Of a DNA stretch of 64,000 nt, positions 49,708-58,628 are shown one piece after another. The notes below the pieces were generated by a model. The model was given only the letters and a program-made list of their open reading frames with translations. It made no database searches and was not told the origin of the DNA. Source of the DNA: Elioraea rosea (GTDB lineage: Bacteria > Pseudomonadota > Alphaproteobacteria > Acetobacterales > Acetobacteraceae); contig NZ_VFAC01000014.1 in NCBI RefSeq assembly GCF_007644105.1, forward strand, positions 28,039-92,038, given 5' to 3'. A program made the position numbers and the translations under genes. Position 1 is the first letter of the stretch. Each line of letters opens with the position of its first letter.

Positions 49708-51540
49708 ATGGCGCATCTCGAAGCCAAGCCTGCCGACGGCGCCCGCAGCGCGTCCGGCAAGGGGAGCAAGCCTGCCGGCCGCACGGGCGGGCGGATCCTG
49801 GCCGATGCGCTGAGATCGCAGGGCGTGAGCCACGTGTTCCAGGTCGCGGGCGAGAGCTTCCTCGGCCTGCTCGACGGCCTCTACGAGAATCGCTCCGCCA
49901 TCCGCACCATCACCTGCCGGTTCGAGGGGGCGGCGGTGAACATGGCCGAGGCGCACGGCAAGCTCACCGGCCGCCCGGGCGTCGCGATCGTCACGCGCGG
50001 ACCGGGCGCCTGCCACGGCTCGATCGGCATCCATATCGCGCAGCAGGACAGCACGCCGCTCATCCTCCTCGTCGGCCAGATCCCGCGCGGCGACACCGAC
50101 CGCGACGCATTCCAGGAGGTCGACTACCGCAGCTTCTTCGGCGGCATGGCGAAGTGGGTGACGCAGATCGAGGACGCCGCACGCATCCCCGAGCTCATCC
50201 ATCACGCGTTCCAGGTCGCCGTGTCGGGCCGTCCCGGCCCCGTCGTCGTCGCCATCCCCGAGGACATGCAGACCGACACCGCAGAGGTGCCGGACATGCG
50301 GCGCTACACCGTGCCGCGCATCCTGCCCGACCCGGCGGCGATGGCTGAGCTCAAGCGCATGCTCGGCCGTGCGCGCAGGCCGCTCGTCATCCTCGGCCAG
50401 GGCGCGCATTGGACGGCAGAGGGCCGGGCCGATCTCGCCGCGTGGATCGTGGCCAACGAGCTTCCCGCCGCCGTGGGCTTCCGCCGCCAGGCGATCATCG
50501 ACAACACGCTGCCGAACTTCGTCGGCGATCTCGGCAATGGCGGCGACCCCGCGCTGTTCGCCAAGGCGAAGGAGGCCGATCTCATCCTCTCCATCGGCTC
50601 GCGCATGGGCGAGCCGGTGACGCAGGGCTACTCGCTGTTCGCCCCGCCGCGGCTCGACGTGCCGCTCGTGCACGTGATGCCCGATGGCGGCGAGCTCGGC
50701 CGCGTGTACCAGGCCGACCTGCCGATCCAGGCCGACCTCAACTCCTTCGCCACCGCGGCGCGCGCGACCGTCACGGTCGAGCCGGCCTGGAAGGGCTGGA
50801 CGAAGGAGCTTCGCGCCAACCGCATGAAGTGGTCAGGCGAGGTGCCGGACTATGACGGGCGCCTCAACCTCGGTGCTGCGATGAAGGAGCTCGAGGCGAT
50901 GCTGCCCGAGGACGCCATCGTCACGACCGATGCAGGCAATTTCAGCGCCTGGGGCGCGCGCTTCATCAACTACGGGCGGGAGCAGACGCTGATCGGCCCG
51001 TGCTGCGGCGCGATGGGCTACTCGGTGCCTGCGGGGATCGCGGCGAAGGTCCTCTTCCCGGAGCGCACCGTCGTCAGCATGGTCGGCGACGGCAGCTTCC
51101 TGATGAACGGCCAGGAGCTTGCCACCGCCTTCCACCACGGCGTGAACCCTGTGGTGATGGTGTTCAACAACCAGATGTACGGCACCATCCGCATGCATCA
51201 GGAGCGCGACTATCCCGGCCGCGTCTCCGGCACCGCACTGACCAACCCTGACTTCGCGAAGTTCATCGAGGCCTATGGCGGGCACGGCGAGGTGGTGCAG
51301 GAAACCGAGGAGTTCCGCCCCGCGGTCGAGCGTGCGCTTGCCGCCGGCAAGCCCGCGCTTGTCGAGCTTCGGATGAACCCCGACCAGATCACCACGCGCA
51401 CGACGATCAGCGCGATGCGCAGGGCGGCCGGGGTGAGCGTCGCGAAGGCGGCGAAGCCGGCGAAGGCGGACAAGAAATCCGCCAAGGCAGCAACCGCGCG
51501 CGGTCGCGCCGGAAAAGCTGCCAAGGCGAAGAAGCGCTGA
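49708..51540 (+). CDS. Thiamine pyrophosphate enzyme, acetolactate synthase-like
   Basis: 610-aa TPP enzyme with three domains. The catalytic Glu73 is in CRFEGAAVNMAEAHG, the central FAD/DHS-like domain is at about 205-355, and the TPP/Mg motif is GDGSFLMNGQELATAFHHGV to VFNN (460-488). The N-terminal 25 residues and the last 32 (KAAKPAKADKKSAKA...KKR, 10 Lys and 3 Arg) are extensions beyond the core. Relatives carboligate or decarboxylate 2-keto acids; catalytic loops do not identify the substrate. It is followed directly by a GNAT gene starting on its stop codon. Confidence 0.88.
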   Translation: MAHLEAKPADGARSASGKGSKPAGRTGGRILADALRSQGVSHVFQVAGESFLGLLDGLYENRSAIRTITCRFEGAAVNMAEAHGKLTGRPGVAIVTRGPGACHGSIGIHIAQQDSTPLILLVGQIPRGDTDRDAFQEVDYRSFFGGMAKWVTQIEDAARIPELIHHAFQVAVSGRPGPVVVAIPEDMQTDTAEVPDMRRYTVPRILPDPAAMAELKRMLGRARRPLVILGQGAHWTAEGRADLAAWIVANELPAAVGFRRQAIIDNTLPNFVGDLGNGGDPALFAKAKEADLILSIGSRMGEPVTQGYSLFAPPRLDVPLVHVMPDGGELGRVYQADLPIQADLNSFATAARATVTVEPAWKGWTKELRANRMKWSGEVPDYDGRLNLGAAMKELEAMLPEDAIVTTDAGNFSAWGARFINYGREQTLIGPCCGAMGYSVPAGIAAKVLFPERTVVSMVGDGSFLMNGQELATAFHHGVNPVVMVFNNQMYGTIRMHQERDYPGRVSGTALTNPDFAKFIEAYGGHGEVVQETEEFRPAVERALAAGKPALVELRMNPDQITTRTTISAMRRAAGVSVAKAAKPAKADKKSAKAATARGRAGKAAKAKKR

Positions 51541-51977
51541 TCGTCCGGCACGCAAGCGTCGGCGACGCGGCGGCCCTCGCGCGGCTGTTCCTCGCCGCGC
51601 GGGCCGATGCGCGATGGTTTCCTCCGCTCGCCCACGCGCCGGAGAGCGTCGGCCCGTTTCTCGCCGCGCGCCTCGCCGCGGCCGACCATGCGTGGGTGGC
51701 CGACGAGGATGGCGCGCCGCTTGGCTTCGTGATCCTGCATGGCGGCGTGATCGAGCATCTCTACGTGCAGCCCGAGCATCAGCGCCGCGGCGTCGGTGCG
51801 GCGTTGCTGGCGCGCGCGCGTGCGGTCTCGCCCGGTGGCCTGGCGCTCTGGTGCTTCGTGCGCAACCGTCCGGCGCGGGCCTTCTACGCGCGCGAAGGGT
51901 TCATCGAGGCCGAGGAGACCGACGGCTCCGGCAACGAGGAGCGCGAGCCGGATGTCCGTCTTGTCTGGCGCGCCTAG
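51537..51977 (+). CDS. GNAT acetyltransferase, probable CTG start
   Basis: 146-aa GNAT. The acetyl-CoA loop lies in LYVQPEHQRRGVGAALLARA (RRGVGA), and the C-terminal WCFVRNRPARAFYAREGF is intact. The first in-frame ATG, GTG or TTG is the GTG at 51696, which would remove about 53 residues of the fold. The frame stays open to CTG at 51537, overlapping the upstream stop (CTGA), and reading from there gives MIVRHASVGDAAALARLF, a normal GNAT opening. I therefore propose a CTG start; translation is probably coupled to the TPP-enzyme gene. The substrate could include the lysine-rich tail of that enzyme. Confidence 0.78.
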   Translation: MIVRHASVGDAAALARLFLAARADARWFPPLAHAPESVGPFLAARLAAADHAWVADEDGAPLGFVILHGGVIEHLYVQPEHQRRGVGAALLARARAVSPGGLALWCFVRNRPARAFYAREGFIEAEETDGSGNEEREPDVRLVWRA

Positions 51978-52516
51978 AAGACCGTCGCGGCGGCGCCTGC
52001 GATCGCGCCGCCCGCGATCAGCAGAAGCGGGTGCGCGTTCGTCACGGCCGAGGTGAGTGCGACCAGGCTGGCCACCGCGATGACGAGCGGCGCGGCGCCG
52101 AGGCTTAACGTGATCAGCACGCCCGAGGACGCGACGAGCGCGACCGAGAGAGGCAGCAGCGCGGCGCGGATCAGCACCTGCCGCGAGGGCGAGATCCGCG
52201 CGGCCCAGGACCGGAACGCAAGCACCGAGATCACGCTCGTGGGGCCGACGAAGGCGAGCATCGCCGCCATGCCGGCGACCCAGCCGCCCGCCGCGCCGCC
52301 CACCGCCTCCCAGCCCATCAGCGCGAGGATCATCGCGTTCGGCCCCGGGGCGAACTGGCTGATGGCGTAGAGCTCGGCGAAGCGCTGCGGGCTCATCCAG
52401 CCATTCACATCGACAGCGATCCGATACACTTCCGGCACGACCGCGATCGCCCCGCCGACGGCGAGAAGCGACAGGCCAAGCGAGACGGCCATCACGTGCA
52501 GGGTCAGCGCGATCAT
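51974..52516 (-). CDS. Chromate transporter family protein, second half
   Basis: 180-aa CHR-domain membrane protein with about five helices: GLSLLAVGGAIAVVPEVYRI, FAELYAISQFAPGPNAMILA and ISPSRQVLIRAALLPLSVAL. Full-length ChrA is a fusion of two such domains; here they are separate genes. An AGGAGGG ribosome site precedes the ATG at 52516, 1 base after the stop of the other half. Its stop overlaps the GNAT gene by 4 bases on the opposite strand. Confidence 0.88.
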   Translation of the reverse strand: MIALTLHVMAVSLGLSLLAVGGAIAVVPEVYRIAVDVNGWMSPQRFAELYAISQFAPGPNAMILALMGWEAVGGAAGGWVAGMAAMLAFVGPTSVISVLAFRSWAARISPSRQVLIRAALLPLSVALVASSGVLITLSLGAAPLVIAVASLVALTSAVTNAHPLLLIAGGAIAGAAATVF

Positions 52517-52517
52517 C

Positions 52518-53072
52518 TCAGGCCCTCCTGAACACGCCGTGCAGCGCAAGCGAGGCCGGGATGGCGCAGGCGAGCACGAGCACGAGCGGCAGGCGCAGGA
52601 GCGCGACCGCGGCGAACACGGCGGCGAACACGGCGATGCCGCGCCAGGAGGTCCGCATCGGCTTCGCCATGCGCCAGGCCGTGCCGAGCAGCAGCCCGGC
52701 CGCCGCCGCCGCCATGCCGAGTAGCCCGCCCTGGACGGATGCGAAGCCGGTGACCGTGCCGACGGCGGTCGCGAGCGCCATCACGATCAGAACGGGCACC
52801 ACCACCATGCCGGCGACGGCCGCCGCAGCGCCCGGCCAGCCCGCATTGCGGTCGCCGATCGCTGCCGACATGTTGATCACGTTCGGGCCGGGAAGCACCT
52901 GGCCGAGCGCCAGCATCTCGGCGAACTCGCCCTCGGTCAGGATGCGGCGACGCTCGATCAGCTCGCGGCGCGCGAAGGGCAGGGTGCCGCCGAAGCTCTG
53001 CACCGAGATGACCAGGAAGAGAAGGAACAGATCGAGCCGCGTGAGCCGCTTCGCCTGTTCCACCTCGTCCAT
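52518..53072 (-). CDS. Chromate transporter family protein, first half
   Basis: 184-aa CHR-domain membrane protein: FLVISVQSFGGTLPFARREL, FAEMLALGQVLPGPNVINMS and WRGIAVFAAVFAAVALLRLP. It pairs with the second half as a two-gene ChrA-type exporter of chromate or a similar oxyanion. It begins 14 bases after the stop of the second gamma-glutamyltransferase gene, so the three genes form one minus-strand unit. Confidence 0.88.
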   Translation of the reverse strand: MDEVEQAKRLTRLDLFLLFLVISVQSFGGTLPFARRELIERRRILTEGEFAEMLALGQVLPGPNVINMSAAIGDRNAGWPGAAAAVAGMVVVPVLIVMALATAVGTVTGFASVQGGLLGMAAAAAGLLLGTAWRMAKPMRTSWRGIAVFAAVFAAVALLRLPLVLVLACAIPASLALHGVFRRA

Positions 53073-53086
53073 CTCGGCGCCCCGCC

Positions 53087-54892
53087 TCAGCGGCCGACGG
53101 CGTAGCCCTGCATTCCGCGCGGGTTGGCTCCGGCCTTCATCAGCCCCTTCTCGAGACGCGCGCCGGAAAGCCGCCCCTCGCTCCACGGCCCACCCATCTC
53201 GATGGCGTGGCCGCGGCGGGAGAGCTCGTCCGCCACCTCCTGGCCGAAGCGCTCCTCGAGCACGACGCGGCCCGGCCGTGCGGGCCGCGGCCAGAAGCTC
53301 GAGGGCCAGTGCTCGGTGTGGAAGCCGGGCGCGTCGATCGCCTGCTGGATATCGAGCTTGTGGTGGATCATCCGAAGCAGGAAGGCGAGCGACCACTGGT
53401 CCTGCTGCTCGCCGCCGGGCGTGCCGTAGGCCATCCAGGGCTTGCCGTCCTTCAGGGCGAAGGAGGGGGAGAGGGTGGTGCGCGGCCGCTTGCCCGGAGC
53501 GAGCCCGTTGGGGTGGTCCTCGCGCAGCCAGAACATTTGCCCGCGCGTGCCGAGCGGCACGCCGAGCTCGGGGATCACGGGGCTCGACTGCAGCCACCCC
53601 CCCGAGGGCGTGGCCGAGACCATGTTGCCGTGGCGGTCGATCACGTCGACATGGCAGGTGTCGCCGCCGACCGCGCCGAGCCGCGCGACGGTGGGCTCGC
53701 CCGCGCCGGTGTTGGAGCCGTAGCTCGCCGCGTTGCGGTCCTTCGCGCCCTGGTCGACCCAGGGCGTGTCGCGGCCGGGAACCGAGCCCGGGCGGAGCTC
53801 CATCGAGGCCGTGTCGCCGATCAGCATGCGGCGGACCTCGTTGTAGCCGTCCGACAGCAGATGCCCGATCGGCACGTCGGTGAAATCGGGGTCGCCGTAC
53901 CAGGCTTCCCTGTCGGCAAACGCGAGCTTCTGTGCCTCGATCACCCTGTGCAGGAAGCGCGGGTCGACCGGCGAGGTCTCGTCGAGGTCGAAGCCCTTGA
54001 GCAGCGCGAGCGTCTGCAGGTAGGCCGGCCCCTGGCTCCAGACGCCGCACTTCAGGACCGTCACGCCGCGATACTCGTAGGCGAGCGGCTCCTCATAATG
54101 GGCCTGCCAGCGCGCGAGATCCTCGCCCGAAAGCAGGCCGCGATGGGTTCGGCCCGAGACGTCGAGCACGTCCTCGCTCCGGCAGAACCGGTCGATCGCC
54201 TCGGCCACGAACCCCTGGTACCAGGCCCGCCGCGCGGCATCGATCTGCGCCACGCGGTCGCCCCCCGCGGCCTCGCCCTCCGAGACGATGCGGGCATAGG
54301 TGTCGGCGAGCGCGGGGTTGCGGAAGAGGGTGCCAGGCTCGGGCACGTTGCCGCCGGGCAGGAACACCGCCGCGCTCGTCGGCCAGGCGGAGGCGAAGAG
54401 CGGCTGCATCGTCGCGATCGTCGCGGGGACGCGGGGCACGAGCGGCACGCCGTTGCGCGCGTAGGCGATCGCGGGCTCGAGCACCTCCGCGAGCGTCATC
54501 GTGCCGTGGTCGCGCAGCATGAGCATCCAGCCGTCGAACGCGCCCGGCACGACCGCGGGAAGGAGCCCAGTGCCCGGGATCAGCTCGTGGCCGAGCTCGT
54601 CTCGGATCTTCGCGACCGTCGCTGCCGCAGGCGCCGGGCCCTGGCCACAGATCACGCGCTGGCGCCCCTCCTTCGCGGAATGAAGGATGATCGGCACGTC
54701 GCCGAGCGGGCCGTTCAGGTGCGGCTCGGCCACCTGCAGCACGAACGCGGCCGCGACGGCGGCATCGAAGGCATTGCCGCCGCGCTCGAGCACGCCCATG
54801 CCGGTGGCGGAGGCGAGCCAGTGCGTCGAGGCGACGACGCCGAACGTGCCGAGGATTTCCGGCCGTGTGCTGAAAGTCGGGTTCCAGGTCAT
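53087..54892 (-). CDS. Gamma-glutamyltransferase family protein (second)
   Basis: 601-aa Ntn-hydrolase distant from the copy at 17439. The processing/catalytic threonine is Thr412 in GGDTCHVDVIDRHGNMVSAT. LERGGNAFDAAVAAAFVLQV, GKRPRTTLSPSFALKDGKPW and GTPGGEQQDQWSLAFLLRMI are family segments. There is no signal peptide. The start at 54892 has a GGGAGGAG ribosome site. It precedes the chromate transporter genes and is divergent from the SoeABC operon. Confidence 0.9.
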   Translation of the reverse strand: MTWNPTFSTRPEILGTFGVVASTHWLASATGMGVLERGGNAFDAAVAAAFVLQVAEPHLNGPLGDVPIILHSAKEGRQRVICGQGPAPAAATVAKIRDELGHELIPGTGLLPAVVPGAFDGWMLMLRDHGTMTLAEVLEPAIAYARNGVPLVPRVPATIATMQPLFASAWPTSAAVFLPGGNVPEPGTLFRNPALADTYARIVSEGEAAGGDRVAQIDAARRAWYQGFVAEAIDRFCRSEDVLDVSGRTHRGLLSGEDLARWQAHYEEPLAYEYRGVTVLKCGVWSQGPAYLQTLALLKGFDLDETSPVDPRFLHRVIEAQKLAFADREAWYGDPDFTDVPIGHLLSDGYNEVRRMLIGDTASMELRPGSVPGRDTPWVDQGAKDRNAASYGSNTGAGEPTVARLGAVGGDTCHVDVIDRHGNMVSATPSGGWLQSSPVIPELGVPLGTRGQMFWLREDHPNGLAPGKRPRTTLSPSFALKDGKPWMAYGTPGGEQQDQWSLAFLLRMIHHKLDIQQAIDAPGFHTEHWPSSFWPRPARPGRVVLEERFGQEVADELSRRGHAIEMGGPWSEGRLSGARLEKGLMKAGANPRGMQGYAVGR

Positions 54893-54956
54893 TCCGCTCC
54901 TCCCTGCGCGCCGCACCCTATAGTCCCGGGCCGCGGCGCTGGCCAGATGGGCAGGT

Positions 54957-54985
54957 TTGACGCAGGCGCCACCGCCGCTTAGCGT
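54957..54985 (+). promoter_or_regulatory. Candidate promoter of the soeABC operon
   Basis: TTGACG (54957-54962) and TAGCGT (54980-54985) are separated by exactly 17 bases and lie 43 bases before the soeA ATG. The leader up to the ATG is about 35 bases. Confidence 0.55.
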
Positions 54986-55027
54986 CCGCGCAACCCCGGC
55001 AACGTCGAGATCTCCCCCAAGGAGCGC

Positions 55028-57895
55028 ATGGAACGGCTTGACCCCTCACCACCCGTCTCCGACGAGGTGAAGTGCACCACCTGCTACATGTGCGCCTGCC
55101 GCTGCGGCATCCGCGTGCACATCCAGGACGGGCAGGTCCGCTACATCGAGGGCAACCGGGACCACCCGGTGAACCGCGGCGTGCTCTGCGCCAAGGGCTC
55201 TGCGGGCATCATGCAGCACCTCTCGCCGGCACGGCTGCGCAAGCCGCTTCGGCGCGTCGGCCCGCGCGGCTCGGGCGAGTTCGAGGAGATCGAGTGGGAG
55301 GAGGCGCTCGGCCTCGCCCATTCCTGGCTCGCCGAGATCCGCGGCCGCGACCCCACCCGGCTCGCCTTCTTCACGGGCCGTGACCAGAGCCAGGCGCTGA
55401 CGGGCTGGTGGGCGCAGGCCTATGGCACGCCGAACTTCGCCGCGCATGGCGGGTTCTGCTCGGTCAACATGGCAGCAGCTGGCCTCTACACCTTCGGCGG
55501 CAGCTTCTGGGAGTTCGGCGAGGCGGATTTCGAGCGCACGAAGCTGTTCCTGATGTTCGGCGTCGCCGAGGACCATGACAGCAACCCGATCAAGATCGGC
55601 CTCGCGCGTCTGAAGGAGCGGGGCGCGACCTTCGTCTCGGTGAATCCCGTGCGGACGGGGTATTCCTCGATTGCCGACGAGTGGGTGCCTGTGCGGCCCG
55701 GAACCGACGGCGCGCTCGTCCTCGCGCTGATCCACGAGCTCTTGCGCGCACGCCGCATCGATCTCGATTTCCTCGCCGCCTACACCAATGCGCCGTGGCT
55801 GCTGATCGAGGATCCCGGCGGCGCCGAACACGGGCTCTTCGCGCGCGACGGTGAGGGCAAGCCGCTCGTCGCCGATGCCGCCGGCGCGCTGCACCCGTGG
55901 GATGCTGCAGGCGTCACGCCCTCGCTCACCGCTGCCGTGACGCTTCCCGATGGCCGCCGCGCGAAGCCGGCCTTCGTGCTGATGGCAGAGACCTATCTCG
56001 ACGAGAAATACTCGGCCGAGGCGGCCTCAGCCGTCACGGGCATCGCGGCCTCGCGCATCCGCGCGCTTGCCGCGCGCATCGCCGAGGTGGCGTTCGAGCA
56101 GACGATCACCGTCGAGACGCCGTGGACCGACTGGCGCGGCGTGCGGCACAAGCGCTTCGTCGGCCGGCCCGTGTCGTTCCACGCGATGCGCGGCATCAGC
56201 GCGCACGCGAACGGGTTCCAGACCTGCCGTGCGCTGCACGTGCTCCAGATGCTCCTTGGCGCCGTCGATTGCCCGGGCGCCTGGCGCTACAAGTCGCCCT
56301 ATCCGCGCCCCACCCCGCCGCCGATCCGCCCGGGCGGCAAGCTCGGCGAGACCGGACCGAACGCGCCGCTGCCGCGCCCGCCCCTCGGCTTCCCGATGGG
56401 GCCGGACGACCTGCTGGTCGATGCGAAGGGCCGCGCGCTCCGCATCGACAAGGCCTATTCGTGGGACGCGCCCGTCGCCGCGCACGGGCTGATGCACCTC
56501 GTCATCCGCAACGCCTGGGCGGGCGACCCGTACAAGGTCGACCTTCTCTTCATGTACATGGCGAACATGGCCTGGAACTCGGCCATGAACAGCGCCGGCA
56601 CGGTGCGGATGCTGACCGACACGAACGAGGACGGTTCGTACAGGATCCCCCGCATCATCTACGCCGACGCCTATGCCTCGGAGACGGTCGCCTACGCCGA
56701 CCTCGTCCTGCCGGACACGACGTACCTGGAACGATACGACGCCATCTCGTTGCTTGATCGCCCCATCGGCAATGCGGAAGGGCCGGGCGACGCGATACGC
56801 CACCCCGTGGTGAAACCCGACCGGGACGTGCGCCCCTTCCAGGACGTGCTTCTCGACCTCGGCGCACGCTTGGGCCTTCCCGGCATGGTGCGCGAGGACG
56901 GCTCGCCCAGGTTTCCCGGCGGCTACGCCGACTACATCACCAACCACGAGCGGGGCCCAGGCATCGGCCCGCTCGCCGGCTGGCGCGGGGCGGACGGGTC
57001 GAAGCACGGAAAGGGCGAGCCGAACCCGGAGCAGCTCGCGCGCTACATCGAGAATGGCGGGTTCTGGAAGATGCACCTGCCGGACGATGCGCTGTTCATG
57101 AAGTTCGCCAACAAAGCCTATCTCGACCATGCCGTGGCGATGGGCTTCATGGGCAGCGCGGCGCCGATCGTGCTGCAGCTCTATGTCGAGCCCTTGCAGC
57201 GCTTCCGGCTTGCGGCGATGGGGCATGGCGCGAAGCAGCCGCCCGATCACCTGCGCGCGCGCATCATCGCCTGCCTCGACCCGCTTCCAGTCTGGTACCC
57301 GCCCTTCGAGGGGGCGGCGCTGCCCGAGGCGGCATTCCCGCTCCACGCCGTCACGCAGCGGCCTGCGGCGATGTACCATTCCTGGGGAAGCCAGAACGCC
57401 TGGCTGCGTCAGATCCACGGCGAGAACCGCCTCTACATCAACCGCGGCACGGCAACGGCGCTCGGCATCGCCGACGATGACTGGGTGCATGTGACGAGCC
57501 ATCACGGGCGCATCACCGTGCAGGTGAAGCTGATGGAAGGCGTCGAACCCTCGACAGTGTGGACCTGGAACGCGATCGGCAAGCGGGCAGGCGCCTGGGC
57601 GCTCGACCCGCGCGCGCCGGAAGCCATGCGCGGGTTCCTGCTGAACCACCTGATCAGCGAGCACCTGCCGGAGGCCGATGGCGGGGGAGGGCACCTGAAC
57701 TCCGACCCCGTGACAGGCCAGGCCGCGTGGTACGACCTGCGCGTCCGAGTCGAGAAGGCAACGCTCGCCCCGGAGGCGACCGAGCCGCACCTGCCACCCC
57801 TGAAGCGACCGCCAGGCGTCACCACGCCGACCGGCCCGCTGCGCTTCGGCGCGGCGTTCGGCCGGTCGCCCGAGAACCGGAAGCCGCGGCCATGA
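55028..57895 (+). CDS. soeA: Cytoplasmic sulfite dehydrogenase-type molybdoprotein SoeA
   Basis: 955-aa DMSO-reductase-superfamily molybdoprotein. A 4Fe-4S cluster is bound by Cys19-x2-Cys22-x3-Cys26-x27-Cys54. The likely Mo ligand is Cys144 in HGGFCSVNMAAAG. There is no Tat signal, so it is cytoplasmic, as SoeA is in Allochromatium and many Alphaproteobacteria. The order molybdoprotein, four-cluster ferredoxin, DmsC-like anchor is that of soeABC, oxidising sulfite to sulfate and feeding quinone. Polysulfide or another sulfur-oxyanion reductase is the alternative. The stop overlaps soeB (ATGA). Confidence 0.75.
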   Translation: MERLDPSPPVSDEVKCTTCYMCACRCGIRVHIQDGQVRYIEGNRDHPVNRGVLCAKGSAGIMQHLSPARLRKPLRRVGPRGSGEFEEIEWEEALGLAHSWLAEIRGRDPTRLAFFTGRDQSQALTGWWAQAYGTPNFAAHGGFCSVNMAAAGLYTFGGSFWEFGEADFERTKLFLMFGVAEDHDSNPIKIGLARLKERGATFVSVNPVRTGYSSIADEWVPVRPGTDGALVLALIHELLRARRIDLDFLAAYTNAPWLLIEDPGGAEHGLFARDGEGKPLVADAAGALHPWDAAGVTPSLTAAVTLPDGRRAKPAFVLMAETYLDEKYSAEAASAVTGIAASRIRALAARIAEVAFEQTITVETPWTDWRGVRHKRFVGRPVSFHAMRGISAHANGFQTCRALHVLQMLLGAVDCPGAWRYKSPYPRPTPPPIRPGGKLGETGPNAPLPRPPLGFPMGPDDLLVDAKGRALRIDKAYSWDAPVAAHGLMHLVIRNAWAGDPYKVDLLFMYMANMAWNSAMNSAGTVRMLTDTNEDGSYRIPRIIYADAYASETVAYADLVLPDTTYLERYDAISLLDRPIGNAEGPGDAIRHPVVKPDRDVRPFQDVLLDLGARLGLPGMVREDGSPRFPGGYADYITNHERGPGIGPLAGWRGADGSKHGKGEPNPEQLARYIENGGFWKMHLPDDALFMKFANKAYLDHAVAMGFMGSAAPIVLQLYVEPLQRFRLAAMGHGAKQPPDHLRARIIACLDPLPVWYPPFEGAALPEAAFPLHAVTQRPAAMYHSWGSQNAWLRQIHGENRLYINRGTATALGIADDDWVHVTSHHGRITVQVKLMEGVEPSTVWTWNAIGKRAGAWALDPRAPEAMRGFLLNHLISEHLPEADGGGGHLNSDPVTGQAAWYDLRVRVEKATLAPEATEPHLPPLKRPPGVTTPTGPLRFGAAFGRSPENRKPRP

Positions 57896-58623
57896 CCAGC
57901 CTTCCCTCCGCCCCGCCTGCGAGGAAGCTCGGCCTCGTCATCGACCTCGACACCTGCGTCGGCTGCCATGCCTGCGCGGTGAACTGCAAGGAGTGGAACA
58001 CCGGCGGCCATTCCGCGCCGCTGACCGACACGGATGCCTATGGCATGAACCCCTCGGGCGTGTGGTTCAACCGCATCCACAGCTTCGAGGCCGGCGACGG
58101 CCCGGCGGGGAGGACGGTGAACTTCCCGCGCTCGTGCCTCCATTGCGACGAGGCGGACTGCGTGACCGTCTGCCCCACGGGGGCGAGCTACAAGCGCACG
58201 GAGGACGGCATCGTCCTCGTCAACCCGGACACCTGCATCGGCTGCAAGCTCTGCTCCTGGGCCTGCCCGTACGGCGCGCGGGAATACGACGAGGACGAGG
58301 GCGTGATGAAGAAGTGCACGCTCTGCGTCGACCGGATCGAGAACCAGAACCTGCCGGAGGAGGACAGGGTTCCCGCCTGCGTCTCCACCTGCCCGGCGCA
58401 TGCACGGCATTTCGGCGACCTCGCCGATCCTGCGAGCGCCGTCTCGAAGCTCGTCGCCGAGCGGGGCGGGTTCGACCTGATGCCCGAGCTCGGCTATCGC
58501 CCGGTCAACAAGTACCTGCCGCCGCGCCCGCGCGCCGTGCTCCCTGCCGCGCCGGCCGCCGAGGCGCAGGAGCCCGGGCTGCCCGGGTTCCTCGGCTGGG
58601 TCGATCGCATCCTGTCGCGCTAG
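57892..58623 (+). CDS. soeB: Iron-sulfur subunit of the sulfite dehydrogenase, SoeB
   Basis: 243-aa electron-transfer protein with four 4Fe-4S clusters: Cys22/25/28/32, Cys82/85/90/94, Cys115/118/121/125 and Cys142/145/163/167. CVGCHACAVNCKEWNTGG and CIGCKLCSWACPYGAREYDE are typical of the DmsB/SoeB family. It starts 4 bases inside soeA and carries electrons from the molybdenum centre to the membrane anchor. Confidence 0.85.
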   Translation: MTSLPSAPPARKLGLVIDLDTCVGCHACAVNCKEWNTGGHSAPLTDTDAYGMNPSGVWFNRIHSFEAGDGPAGRTVNFPRSCLHCDEADCVTVCPTGASYKRTEDGIVLVNPDTCIGCKLCSWACPYGAREYDEDEGVMKKCTLCVDRIENQNLPEEDRVPACVSTCPAHARHFGDLADPASAVSKLVAERGGFDLMPELGYRPVNKYLPPRPRAVLPAAPAAEAQEPGLPGFLGWVDRILSR

Positions 58624-58628
58624 AGACC

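Noticed and set aside
51696..51977. GTG start giving a 93-aa GNAT
   Set aside because: It would lose the first strand and helices of the fold although the upstream frame encodes a normal N-terminus.
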